Source: Janibacter terrae NBRC 107853
Lineage (GTDB): Bacteria; Actinomycetota; Actinomycetes; Actinomycetales; Dermatophilaceae
DNA length: 64,000 nucleotides
Reading direction: 5' to 3'
Assembly (NCBI RefSeq): GCF_001591405.1
Contig: NZ_BCUV01000004.1
Coordinates: 62,001-126,000, forward strand
Position 1 is the stretch's first letter; each line of letters begins with the position of its first letter. A model generated the notes under the pieces. The model was not told where the DNA came from. It did no database searches and saw only the letters and a list, made by a program, of their open reading frames with translations. Shown one piece after another: positions 12,206 through 20,704 of the stretch. The position numbers and the translations under genes are program-made.

Positions 12206-14875
12206 GTGAGTCGACTACTGCTGCTGGATGGACACTCCCTGGCCTACCGGGCCTTCTTCGCCCTCCCCGCGGAGAACTTCTCGACGAGCACGGGACAGCA
12301 CACCAACGGCGTCTACGGCTTCGTCGCCATGCTGATCAACGTGCTGCGCGACGAGGAGCCCACGCACGTCGCCGTGGCCTTCGACGTCTCGCGGGCGACC
12401 TTCCGCAGCGAGGAGTACGCCGAGTACAAGGCCGGTCGCAACGCGACGCCCGACGCCTTCTCGGGGCAGATCCCGCTCCTGCAGGAGGTCCTCGACGCGC
12501 TCAACATCGCCCACGTGCAGCTCGAGGGGTTCGAGGCCGACGACATCATCGCCACCCTCGCCACGCAGGGCCGCGAGGCCGGCATGGACGTGCTCATCTG
12601 CTCTGGGGACCGCGACACCCTCCAGCTCGTCGACGAGCGCACGACCGTCCTCTACCCGCGCAAGGGCGTCTCCGACCTGGCGCGCATGACGCCGGAGGCG
12701 GTGGCCGACAAGTACGGCGTGGGACCCGAGCGCTACAGCGACCTCGCCGCCCTCGTCGGCGAGGCGAGCGACAACCTGCCGGGCGTCCCCGGCGTCGGGC
12801 CCAAGACGGCGGCCAAGTGGATCACCGCCCACGGTGACCTGCAGGGGATCGTCGCCCACGTCGACGAGATCCCCGGCAAGGCCGGGCAGTCGCTGCGCGA
12901 CCACCTCGACCAGGTGCTGCGCAACCGGCGGCTCAACGCCCTCGTGCGGGACGTCGCGCTGCCCCTCGGGGTCGCCGACGTCGAGCGCCGGGAGTGGGAC
13001 CGGGAGCAGGTCCACACCCTCTTCGACAGCCTCGAGTTCCGCGTCCTGCGCGATCGGCTGTTCGCGACCTTCGACACGGCGCAGACCGAGGTCACCGGCG
13101 GCCTCGAGGTCGAGGGCACCGTCCTCGCCGAGGGCCAGGTGGCCGGGTGGCTCGCCGAGCACGCGACCGAGCGCCTCGGCCTCGACGTCGTCGGCGAGTG
13201 GGGACGCGGCTCCGGCGAGGTCACCGGGCTCGGCCTGGGCACGGCCGACGGGGTCGGGGCGTACGTCGACGTCTCCGGGCTCGGCCCCGAGGACGAGAGC
13301 GCGCTGCGCGCGTGGCTCGCCGACACCGACCGGCCCAAGGTGCTGCACGACGCCAAGGGACCGATGCTGGCCCTCGCCGCCTCCGGGCTGCCGCTCGAGG
13401 GCCTGGTCGTCGACACCGCGATCGCCGCCTACCTGGTGCGGCCCGACCAGCGCTCCTACGACCTCGCCGACCTCACCGTCCGCCACCTCGGTCGTGACCT
13501 CACGGCTGCGGAGGGGGAGTCCGGGGACCAGGGGATGCTCGACTTCTCCGCCGACGACTCGGAGGTCGGCCGCGGGGCCATGACCCGCGCCGTCGCCGCC
13601 GTCGAGCTGGCCACCGTCCTCGCGGGCAAGGTCGAGGAGACCGGGGGCACGCGCCTCATGCGTGAGGTCGAGCTGCCGGTCGTCGACGTGCTCGCCCAGA
13701 TGGAGCGCGCCGGCATCGCCGTGGACGTCGAGGCCCTCCGGGCGCTGGAGTCGGACTTCGCGGACAAGGTCGCGACCGCCCAGGCCGACGCGTGGGCGGC
13801 CATCGGTGACGAGCAGATCAACCTCGGCTCGCCCAAGCAGCTGCAGACCGTGCTCTTCGAGACGCTGGCGCTGCCCAAGACCCGCAAGACCAAGACCGGG
13901 TACACGACGGACGCCGACGCCCTGGCCGACCTGTACGCCAAGACGGAGCACCCCTTCCTCGAGGCCCTCCTGCGGCACCGTGATGCGACCCGGCTGCGGG
14001 TGACCGTCGAGGGACTGCTCAAGTCCGTGGCGGACGACGGTCGCATCCACACGACCTATCAGCAGACGATCGCGGCCACAGGGCGGCTGTCCTCGACCGA
14101 CCCCAACCTGCAGAACATCCCGATCCGCACCGAGGAGGGGCGGCGGATCCGCGAGGTCTTCGTCGTCGGCGCCGGCCACGAGTCGCTGATGTCCGCCGAC
14201 TACAGCCAGATCGAGATGCGGGTCATGGCCCACCTCTCGGGCGACGAGGGCCTCATCGAGGCCTTCCGTACCGGAGAGGACCTGCACCGCTTCGTGGGCG
14301 CGCGCGTCTTCGGGGTCGAGCCGCAGGACGTCACCCCCGAGATGCGCAGCAAGGTCAAGGCGATGTCCTACGGGCTCGCCTACGGCCTGAGCGCCTTCGG
14401 CCTGTCCAAGCAGCTGGGGATCTCCACGGGGGAGGCCACCGGCCTCATGGAGGAGTACTTCGAGCGGTTCGGTGGGGTGCGGGACTACCTCGAGGAGGTC
14501 GTCGACCGGGCCCGGGCGACCGGTTACACCGAGACCATGCTCGGGCGGCGTCGCTACCTGCCCGACCTCACGAGCGACAACCGGCAGCGGCGCCAGATGG
14601 CCGAGCGCATGGCGCTCAATGCGCCGATCCAGGGCTCCGCCGCCGACATCATGAAGATGGCGATGCTGCGCGTCGACCGGGCGCTCACGGACGGGGGCCT
14701 GTCCTCCCGCGTGCTCCTGCAGGTGCACGACGAGCTGGTCATCGAGATCGTCCCCGGCGAGGCCGACGCGGTGGAGGCACTCGTCCGCGAGCAGATGGGC
14801 GCCGCCGTCGACATGGACGTCCCGCTCGACGTCTCCGTCGGGCTGGGCCGCAGCTGGCACGAGGCCGCGCACTAG
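12206..14875 (+). CDS. polA: DNA polymerase I
   Basis: PolA fills repair and Okazaki gaps and removes RNA primers with its 5' nuclease. The 889-residue protein has the N-terminal FEN/PIN nuclease (LLLLDGHSLAYRAFF; GFEADDIIAT; SGDRDTLQL), a middle domain, and a complete family A polymerase with motif A SADYSQIEMRV, the O-helix RSKVKAMSYGLAYGLS and motif C QVHDELVIE. The middle domain lacks the DxE and later Asp residues of a working 3'-5' proofreading site (LDVVGEWGRG replaces the usual DTET strand), as in other actinobacterial PolA. GTG 12206 is chosen because TAGGGT lies seven bases before it and the protein then starts MSRLLLLDG. Confidence 0.96.
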   Translation: MSRLLLLDGHSLAYRAFFALPAENFSTSTGQHTNGVYGFVAMLINVLRDEEPTHVAVAFDVSRATFRSEEYAEYKAGRNATPDAFSGQIPLLQEVLDALNIAHVQLEGFEADDIIATLATQGREAGMDVLICSGDRDTLQLVDERTTVLYPRKGVSDLARMTPEAVADKYGVGPERYSDLAALVGEASDNLPGVPGVGPKTAAKWITAHGDLQGIVAHVDEIPGKAGQSLRDHLDQVLRNRRLNALVRDVALPLGVADVERREWDREQVHTLFDSLEFRVLRDRLFATFDTAQTEVTGGLEVEGTVLAEGQVAGWLAEHATERLGLDVVGEWGRGSGEVTGLGLGTADGVGAYVDVSGLGPEDESALRAWLADTDRPKVLHDAKGPMLALAASGLPLEGLVVDTAIAAYLVRPDQRSYDLADLTVRHLGRDLTAAEGESGDQGMLDFSADDSEVGRGAMTRAVAAVELATVLAGKVEETGGTRLMREVELPVVDVLAQMERAGIAVDVEALRALESDFADKVATAQADAWAAIGDEQINLGSPKQLQTVLFETLALPKTRKTKTGYTTDADALADLYAKTEHPFLEALLRHRDATRLRVTVEGLLKSVADDGRIHTTYQQTIAATGRLSSTDPNLQNIPIRTEEGRRIREVFVVGAGHESLMSADYSQIEMRVMAHLSGDEGLIEAFRTGEDLHRFVGARVFGVEPQDVTPEMRSKVKAMSYGLAYGLSAFGLSKQLGISTGEATGLMEEYFERFGGVRDYLEEVVDRARATGYTETMLGRRRYLPDLTSDNRQRRQMAERMALNAPIQGSAADIMKMAMLRVDRALTDGGLSSRVLLQVHDELVIEIVPGEADAVEALVREQMGAAVDMDVPLDVSVGLGRSWHEAAH

Positions 14876-14881
14876 GACGAC

Positions 14882-14919
14882 GGTCCGGGGGGCGGCTCAG
14901 TCGGCGGACCCCCCGGTCC
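14882..14919. terminator. Hairpin between convergent polA and nucleotidyltransferase genes
   Basis: GGTCCGGGGGG (14882-14892) pairs with CCCCCCGGTCC (14909-14919), 10 of 11 positions, around a 16-base loop. It overlaps the last codons of the minus-strand gene and could end transcripts from both sides. Confidence 0.5.
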
Positions 14920-15937
14920 CGAGCGCTGCGTCGACGACCTGCGCCCCGGGTCCGACCCGCGCGTCCCGGCCGATGACGCTGCGGATCACGACCGCCCCGG
15001 CTGCGACGGTCGCCCCGGGCAGCACGACGGCCGCCTCGAGGCTGGCCCCGGGCCCGATCGAGGCCCGCGGGTGCACGACCGACCCGCCGGCGACGGTGGA
15101 GCTCGGGTCGACGTCGGCGTCTGCCGCGACGAGGGCCCCGTGGGCGTCTGCTCCGTCGCGCAGCAGCCACGAGGGGCCGTCCCCCACCACGAGATCGCGG
15201 TTGGCCCGCACCAGGGCGGCCGGCGTGCCGACGTCGAGGAAGTAGGCCTCCTCCCGGTACACGTGCAGGGCGTCACGGGCCGCCAGCGCCGGGAAGACCT
15301 CGTGCTCGAGCGAGAGCACACCCGCCGCGAGCACCTCGAGCAGGGCGGCGCGCACGACGTAGGTGCCGGCGTTGACGATCCGTGACGGCGGGTCGGGGGA
15401 CTTCTCGACGAAGGCGCGGACGCGACGGCCCTCGGTGAGCACGCTGCCGTACGGACGGGCATCGGGCACCTCGCGGACGTGGACCGAGCCGAGGACCTCC
15501 GAGGGGGCTGTGCGCAGGGAGGCGACCTGCGCCGCCAGGTCGTGCCCGGTGAGCAGGTCCCCGTTGAGGACGACGACCTCGTCGGCCCCCGGCAGCGCCC
15601 GCAGCGCCCCGCGCAGGCCGCCGCCCGTGCCCCGGGCGGTCTCCTCGACGACGGTGGTGAGGTGCACCCCCTTCGCCCGGAGGGCACGGGTCAGGTCGAT
15701 GAAGTCGTCCGCGCGGTACGACGTCGCGAGGACCACACGGTCCACCCCGACCGCGGACAGGCACGCGACCTGGTGCTCGACGAGCGGGTGGAGACCGACA
15801 GGCAGCAGAGGCTTGGGCAGGTCGCGGGTCAGCGGATCCATCCGCCGGCCGAGGCCACCGGCGAGGACGACCGCGTCGAGACGGGCTACGACGGGTCCTC
15901 CCCGCGGGAGATCTGCTGCAGCCGGGGAGCCAGCCAC
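14897..15937 (-). CDS. Sugar-1-phosphate nucleotidyltransferase with C-terminal left-handed helix
   Basis: The protein (346 residues from the GTG at 15937) begins with the nucleotide-binding signature AVVLAGGLGRRMDPLT and the KPLLPVG loop, continues with VVVLNGDLLTG (metal-binding Asp) and VEKSPDPPSRIVNAG, and ends in hexapeptide repeats (HPRASIGPGASLEAAVVLPG). This layout matches mannose-1-phosphate guanylyltransferases and related enzymes that make GDP- or NDP-sugars. With the heptose cassette at 36.9-39.1 kb, it could instead activate heptose-1-phosphate, but HddC enzymes are usually shorter and lack the helix, so I leave the substrate open. It overlaps the acyltransferase gene by 52 bases; ATG 15852 would cut away the binding loop. 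Confidence 0.82.
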   Translation of the reverse strand: MAGSPAAADLPRGGPVVARLDAVVLAGGLGRRMDPLTRDLPKPLLPVGLHPLVEHQVACLSAVGVDRVVLATSYRADDFIDLTRALRAKGVHLTTVVEETARGTGGGLRGALRALPGADEVVVLNGDLLTGHDLAAQVASLRTAPSEVLGSVHVREVPDARPYGSVLTEGRRVRAFVEKSPDPPSRIVNAGTYVVRAALLEVLAAGVLSLEHEVFPALAARDALHVYREEAYFLDVGTPAALVRANRDLVVGDGPSWLLRDGADAHGALVAADADVDPSSTVAGGSVVHPRASIGPGASLEAAVVLPGATVAAGAVVIRSVIGRDARVGPGAQVVDAALGTGGSAD

Positions 15938-17832
15938 CGCCAGAAGATCGGCGCCGACTCGGACGTGAAGTGGATCGAGTCGTCGTACAGGGGCACACCG
16001 TTGACCACGTCGTGCACCGTGCCGCCCGGGCAGAGGAGGGAGTGCTGGTCGAGGACCGGGACGTCCTCGCGCTCGGCCCATCCCGCGACGGTGTCGTTGA
16101 GCCGCTCGACGTACTCGTCGTCGTTGACCCGGCTGATCTCCTCGCTGCCGAAGGTCGGCATGTCGTGGCAGGCGAGGTTCATCAGCGCGAACTGGCCGCT
16201 GCCCGCGGACCTCCTGGCGCGATCGAGCGCGCGCTCGACGAGCTCGACCCACGCGTCGGAGCCGAACTCGACGACCTTGCCGCCGGCGAGCCGGTCGCTG
16301 ACCATCGTCTGGGCCACGAAGAAGACGACGACATCGGGCTCGTCGGTCGGGACCTGCTTCGTCCACCCGTCGCGCCACTCCTGGCAGCCTGCTTGGTCCG
16401 GCTGGCGCGCACCGTCGAAGTAACGCGGGGCGTCCAGGGGGTCGCACCCGACGTTGGTGTGGTCGACGAGACGAAGGTCCGGGTGGTTGGAGGCGCGGAA
16501 GTTCTCGATGAGGCTCTTGGGGACCGAGTTGCCGAGGAAGGTCACGGTCGTCATCCGCCCGTCCGGTCGGTAGACCGGCTGGGCGATCGAGACCTCGTCC
16601 GCCCCCAGCGGGCTCACGGGGGCCACGGTGCGGGCAGCGGCCGGCAGGGCCAGCGCGCCGATGACGAGCAGGGGGGCGGTGACCCAGGAGGTCACGGTGC
16701 CCAGGCGCGGCAGGCGGGGGACGAGCGCCCGGATGCCCTGCTTGCGGATGGGCCGTTCGACGAACCGGTAGCTCAGCCACGAGAGCAGTGCGGTGAGCGA
16801 CGCCTGGAGGGCCACCCGCACGGGCGTGGGCCACGGGATGACCTGGTCGTTGAGGAAGATGACGATCGGCCAGTGCCACAGGTAGAGGCCGTAGGACACC
16901 AGCCCGATGCGGCGCAGCGGCTCCCAGGACAGGACGCGCTGGGCGAGGGAGCTCGAGGGGCTCGTCGCGGCGACCAGCACGATGCAGATGAGCAGGGACA
17001 GGACGACGGCCCAGCCCTCGAAGAGGGCGCTCTGGGCACGCCCGGCCCACCAGGAGGCGGAGAGGACGACCGCGAGGGCGGGCAGGGCGAGGCGGCGGCA
17101 CCAGCGGTCGAGGACGCGCACCCGCTCGCGGTCCACGGCGCCCGGCCCGCCGCTGGTGAAGGCGGCGACGGCGGCGCCGACGAGGAGCTGGTGGGCGCGG
17201 GTGTCCGTGCCGTAGTACACGCGGCTCGGGTCGAGCCCCGGGTGGTGCAGGAGCGACATGAGCAGCGCAGAGGCGGCGGCGCCGAGCGCGAGGATGGTCA
17301 CCAGGGTCGCGCGGCGGCGCACGAGCGCGAGCAGCCCGATGAGCAGGAGCGGGTAGACGAGGTAGAACTGCTCCTCCACGGCGAGGGACCAGGCGTGCCG
17401 GACGGGCGAAGGGGAGGCGACCTGACCGAAGTAGGCCTCGTCGCCGAGCACGAAGCGCCAGTTGGCGACGTAGCCGAGCGTGGCGAGGACGTCACCAGCG
17501 ACATTGCCGGTGCGTCCCGGCAGGGTCAGGAAGGCCGCGGCGAAGAGGACCGCCGCGAGCACGACGAAGAGGGCGGGGAGGAGGCGTCTGGCCCGCGCCA
17601 TCCAGAAGCCGAGGAGGTCGATCCGACCCCGTCGCCTGCGGTACTCGGCGAGCAGGAGCGCCGTGATGAGGAACCCGGAGATCACGAAGAAGACGTCGAC
17701 GCCGAACCAGCCTCCGGGCAGCGCTGCCGGCACCATGTGGTACAGGATCACCGAGAGGACGGCGAAGGCCCGCAGGCCGTCGATGGCCGGTCGGTAGGGC
17801 AGGGAGGTGTGCGAGTGCGAGGTCGAGGTCAT
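15886..17832 (-). CDS. OafA/YrhL-type acyltransferase with SGNH domain
   Basis: The 648-residue protein has an acyltransferase-3 membrane domain of ten or eleven helices (start YRPAIDGLRAFAVLSVILYH with the conserved D-G-L-R-A and H; later WSLAVEEQFYLVYPLL and SYRFVERPI) and a C-terminal SGNH hydrolase-like domain. The nucleophile block reads TFLGNSVPKS instead of the usual GDS, and the last block is DSIHF with the Asp and His of the triad. Such proteins O-acetylate surface or secreted polysaccharides, passing the acyl group across the membrane to the outer SGNH domain. The gene is divergent from the 17891 gene and overlaps the nucleotidyltransferase, so the two probably form one transcript. 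Confidence 0.9.
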   Translation of the reverse strand: MTSTSHSHTSLPYRPAIDGLRAFAVLSVILYHMVPAALPGGWFGVDVFFVISGFLITALLLAEYRRRRGRIDLLGFWMARARRLLPALFVVLAAVLFAAAFLTLPGRTGNVAGDVLATLGYVANWRFVLGDEAYFGQVASPSPVRHAWSLAVEEQFYLVYPLLLIGLLALVRRRATLVTILALGAAASALLMSLLHHPGLDPSRVYYGTDTRAHQLLVGAAVAAFTSGGPGAVDRERVRVLDRWCRRLALPALAVVLSASWWAGRAQSALFEGWAVVLSLLICIVLVAATSPSSSLAQRVLSWEPLRRIGLVSYGLYLWHWPIVIFLNDQVIPWPTPVRVALQASLTALLSWLSYRFVERPIRKQGIRALVPRLPRLGTVTSWVTAPLLVIGALALPAAARTVAPVSPLGADEVSIAQPVYRPDGRMTTVTFLGNSVPKSLIENFRASNHPDLRLVDHTNVGCDPLDAPRYFDGARQPDQAGCQEWRDGWTKQVPTDEPDVVVFFVAQTMVSDRLAGGKVVEFGSDAWVELVERALDRARRSAGSGQFALMNLACHDMPTFGSEEISRVNDDEYVERLNDTVAGWAEREDVPVLDQHSLLCPGGTVHDVVNGVPLYDDSIHFTSESAPIFWRWLAPRLQQISRGEDPS

Positions 17833-17877
17833 GTCCTGATTCCGGAGGGGGCGCGCCCATTATGCCCAACCCGTGGG

Positions 17878-17883
17878 TAATAT
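17878..17883 (+). promoter_or_regulatory. Leaderless-type promoter for the 17891 gene
   Basis: TAATAT lies seven bases before the ATG at 17891. On the other strand GCATAATGG at about 17857-17865 may serve the divergent acyltransferase gene, so both promoters share a 58-base gap. Confidence 0.55.
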
Positions 17884-17890
17884 GCGCCGC

Positions 17891-18457
17891 ATGACAGATC
17901 ACACCGCGGCGATCACTCCCTCCCGGCAGTTCGCCCCTCTGGCGATCATCCTCGGTATCCCCCTGATCTTCGCGGCGATCTACTTCTACACCTCCCCGGT
18001 CACGCTCCTCACCGGCGGAGACCAGGGGATCTTCAAGTGCGGGTCCCCGAGCTCGCCCAACACCGACGCCAAGAACGTCTGCGACGACCCGGAGGGCATC
18101 CAGCGCAACAAGGCGATCTACAGCGGGCTCTCCGGCGCGACCCTGCTGGGCCTCGGCGTCGTGTGGATGGTCCGGGGGGCCTCGCGCGACGAGGAGGAGT
18201 GGGACGACGACGGTCCGCGCCGCGGTGGCGACGACGACATCGACCTGCGCGGCGACGGCCCCCGCGCTCGTCGTGAGCTGCGCTCCGGCGTGGCCGAGCG
18301 CCGCCCCCGCCGCGACGAGACCGACGACGAGGTCGGCGACGACAACCGGTCCGCACGCCGCACCAGCCGTCGGTCCGTCCTGCGCGACGACGACTTCGCC
18401 GACCCCGAGCCGCGCCGACGCGGCGATGACGACTGGTCCTCGGACGGCTGGCGCTGA
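17891..18457 (+). CDS. Unknown membrane protein with Arg/Asp-rich tail
   Basis: I do not recognise this 188-residue protein. It has two predicted membrane helices (about residues 15-36 and 75-94) joined by a short loop with two cysteines (FKCGSPSS and NVCDDPEG) that could form a disulfide outside the cell. The second half is a low-complexity cytoplasmic tail with alternating acidic and basic clusters (DEEEWDDD, RRGGDDDIDLR, RRTSRRS). Such tails often bind partners or lipids, but this is only an inference. ATG 17891 follows TAATAT by seven bases, so the upstream in-frame ATG is unlikely. Its stop overlaps the next start (TGATG), which couples it to the methyltransferase that follows. Confidence 0.75.
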   Translation: MTDHTAAITPSRQFAPLAIILGIPLIFAAIYFYTSPVTLLTGGDQGIFKCGSPSSPNTDAKNVCDDPEGIQRNKAIYSGLSGATLLGLGVVWMVRGASRDEEEWDDDGPRRGGDDDIDLRGDGPRARRELRSGVAERRPRRDETDDEVGDDNRSARRTSRRSVLRDDDFADPEPRRRGDDDWSSDGWR

Positions 18458-19293
18458 TGCGGGTCGAGGACTTCCTCGCCGCGGTCGACCAGGCCTTCGA
18501 GGGGGACCCGCGGACGAGCGCTCCGACCGACCCGGTCTTCGCCGAGCTGGCAGACAGGGTCAACGGCTACACCTCGGCCAACGAGCTGGCCGTCCTCAAC
18601 GCCGCAGCGCGGGTTATGCCCGCCGACGAGTGCTACCTCGAGGTCGGCAGCTACAAGGGGCGCTCGATGTGCGCCGCGGTCCAGGGGGTGGAGGGCAAGG
18701 CCTTCTACGTCGTGGAGAACTACCTCGAGTTCGGCATGCAGGGCCGGGAGGCCCGCGCCGAGCTGGAGCACAACCTGCGCACCCACGCCGCCCACGCGGA
18801 CGTGCGCCTCATCGAGGGCAACTGCTTCTCGCTGCTGCGACGGCCGGGCCTCCTGGACCGTCCGGTGGGTGTCTACTTCTACGACGGTGAGCACACCGGC
18901 CTGTCGCACTACCTGGCCCTGGGCATCATCGAGCCCTGGCTCGCCGACGAGGCAGTCATCCTCGTCGACGACGCCTCCTACCCGATGGTGCGCGGCGCCC
19001 ACGAGGAGTACATCCGACGGCACCCGCAGTGGCGGGTCGAGCGCCGCTGGGACGCCGAGGTCAACGGTGACCCGCGCTGGGCCAACGGGCTGCATGCGCT
19101 GAGCTTCCGCCGCGACGCGGCGACGGCGCGGGGCACCGACGAGCCGTGGGACGTGCGGTGGCGCCGGCTGGCCTACCTCTCCTCGCTGGGTCCCGGGCAG
19201 AAGGCCGCATGGACGGCCATCCACCGCTTCCCCGAGCTGATCCCGCTCGCGAAGAAGCTCTACCCCTCGAAGAAGGCCAGCTCGATCGACTGA
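18457..19293 (+). CDS. Class I SAM-dependent methyltransferase (glycan island)
   Basis: The 278-residue protein has a SAM-binding loop in YLEVGSYKGRSM, an acidic VVENYLEFG strand end, and a metal-site-like segment FYDGEHTGLSHY followed by AVILVDDASYPMV. This pattern is that of methyltransferase_24-type enzymes (macrocin/cephamycin O-methyltransferase relatives), which often methylate hydroxyls of sugars or small molecules. The substrate is probably a surface-glycan sugar, judging only from its neighbours. The ATG at 18457 overlaps the stop of the unknown membrane protein gene by one base. It converges on the flippase gene with 18 bases between the stops. Confidence 0.8.
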   Translation: MRVEDFLAAVDQAFEGDPRTSAPTDPVFAELADRVNGYTSANELAVLNAAARVMPADECYLEVGSYKGRSMCAAVQGVEGKAFYVVENYLEFGMQGREARAELEHNLRTHAAHADVRLIEGNCFSLLRRPGLLDRPVGVYFYDGEHTGLSHYLALGIIEPWLADEAVILVDDASYPMVRGAHEEYIRRHPQWRVERRWDAEVNGDPRWANGLHALSFRRDAATARGTDEPWDVRWRRLAYLSSLGPGQKAAWTAIHRFPELIPLAKKLYPSKKASSID

Positions 19294-19315
19294 CCGTGGG
19301 CTCGGGCTCGGTCAG
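19290..19315. terminator. Weak hairpin between convergent genes
   Basis: CTGACCG (19290-19296) is the complement of CGGTCAG (19309-19315); each arm includes one of the two stop codons. The 7-base stem is short, so the call is tentative. Confidence 0.3.
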
Positions 19316-20553
19316 GCGACCAGGGCCTCGGCCGGGTCCGCACGGGGGAGGGGGGCATCCCCCTTCGGCGTGGTGAGCAGCCCCACCCCCGCGACGACGG
19401 CGGCGGTCCCGCCCACGGCGGCGAGGACCTCGTAGGGCGAGTCGTTGAACCACACGAGGACCAGCAGGCTCTGCACCCCGGCCGCCACCCACACGACGAC
19501 GGTCAGGACGTGGTGACCGCGCGTCATCCCGGCGAAGAGCCACACCTGGACGACCGCCCACAGGGTGCCGATGATCGCGCTCCAGACGAGCAGCGGCTCC
19601 GCGTCGGTGAAGGCGGCGCCTCCCGACAGGGCGACGAGCCGGCCCGGGAGCAGCGCGCAGCCCAGCGCGACGACGGTCCCGATGGCCAGGACCCCGGCGG
19701 CGGAGCGGTAGACCGTGGCGCGCACCGCGCCGGGCGACCCCTCCGCGAGCCTCGGCACGATCGCCAGGGCGACGAACTGCGTGCCCCAGAAGACGACCTT
19801 GCCGAAGAGCGCGGCCAGGGCGTAGGAGCCGCTGTCGTGGTCGGTGAGCACGCTGCGGGCGAGCATGACGTCGACCGACGAGAGCGCCATGAGGCCGGCG
19901 AGCGCGAGGTTGCTGCGCACGAGGTCGCGCAGCAGGCCCCGTGCCGACCTGCCACCGGTGAGCTCGTGCCGGGTGAGCAGGAGCGCGCAGCCGAGGGTCG
20001 CGACCGAGGCGAGCAGCGTGGCCGCGAAGACCTCGACGACGTCGAAACCGGCGAGCGTCGCGACCACCGCGGCCACGAGTCGTGATCCTGCGGTCACGAG
20101 GTAGACGACCGAGAGCCGGCCGAGCAGGCCCCGTCCGAGGAGGACTCCCTGCAGGGCCCCGGTCAGCGTCATCGGGGGCAGCATGAGGGCCAGCCACACG
20201 ACCGACCACGCGGTGTCGAGGCGCAGCTGGTGGGCGAGCACGGGGGAGAGGGCGATGGTGACGAGCGCCAGCACGCTGCCGACCGCCAGCGCGGAGCGCA
20301 GCCCCGTGACGTGGCGGTCGGTCACGCGGTACCGAGCGCCCTGCCGTCGGGCGACGACGAGCTGGTACGCGCCGGCGGGCAGGGCGAGCAGGACGCCGTA
20401 GGTGTTGAGTGCTGAGAAGCCGCCGAAGTCGGCCGGGCCGAGCGTGGACGAGACGAGGGCCACGAAGACGTAGCCCATGACATTGGCCAGTCCCATGGAG
20501 GCCCCGAGGACGAGACCGGCGACGGGCAGCGCCCGGCGCGCACGTGACGTCAT
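19312..20553 (-). CDS. Wzx/MurJ-like polysaccharide flippase
   Basis: The 413-residue protein is almost entirely hydrophobic, with 11 or 12 predicted helices and an arginine-rich start. Its N-terminus (SMGLANVMGYVFVALVSSTL followed by GPADFGGFSALNTYG) and the later arrangement fit the polysaccharide-transport/MOP superfamily, which flips lipid-linked glycan units across the membrane. The ATG at 20553 has GAGGA five bases upstream. The gene is divergent from the large AftD-like gene, with a 150-base shared control region. It is the only obvious exporter in the island, so it is the likely route for the glycan made by the neighbours (inference). Confidence 0.78.
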   Translation of the reverse strand: MTSRARRALPVAGLVLGASMGLANVMGYVFVALVSSTLGPADFGGFSALNTYGVLLALPAGAYQLVVARRQGARYRVTDRHVTGLRSALAVGSVLALVTIALSPVLAHQLRLDTAWSVVWLALMLPPMTLTGALQGVLLGRGLLGRLSVVYLVTAGSRLVAAVVATLAGFDVVEVFAATLLASVATLGCALLLTRHELTGGRSARGLLRDLVRSNLALAGLMALSSVDVMLARSVLTDHDSGSYALAALFGKVVFWGTQFVALAIVPRLAEGSPGAVRATVYRSAAGVLAIGTVVALGCALLPGRLVALSGGAAFTDAEPLLVWSAIIGTLWAVVQVWLFAGMTRGHHVLTVVVWVAAGVQSLLVLVWFNDSPYEVLAAVGGTAAVVAGVGLLTTPKGDAPLPRADPAEALVA

Positions 20554-20704
20554 GGGGGTCCTCGGCGGTCGGTGGGGATGACCACACGATGTTACGCCCC
20601 GGTAGCAGAAATGCCCCGGTCGGTTAGGATCGGCCGTCCGGCGTGCTGCAGGTTCCACTGGGGCGAGACCGTCGGACGACGCGTCCCGAGAGGAAGAGGT
20701 GAGT
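20554..20704. promoter_or_regulatory. Divergent control region, flippase and AftD-like gene
   Basis: TAGGAT at 20625-20630 is a -10 box for the rightward genes, giving a leader of about 65 bases that ends in the strong ribosome site AGGAAGAGG (20691-20699). On the minus strand TAACAT (complement of 20589-20594) can serve the flippase. I saw no further structure. Confidence 0.5.

Noticed and set aside
12215-14872. An 885-codon minus-strand frame opposite polA
   Set aside because: It lies wholly inside polA, lacks ribosome signals and has biased composition; polA is certain.
14897-15937. Naming the nucleotidyltransferase hddC
   Set aside because: The heptose cassette tempts this call, but the C-terminal hexapeptide helix and length fit mannose-1-phosphate guanylyltransferase-like enzymes at least as well.
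18180-18450. Charged repeat tail of the 17891 protein as possible non-coding DNA
   Set aside because: The frame is kept up to a TGATG junction with the next gene, and codon use is normal.
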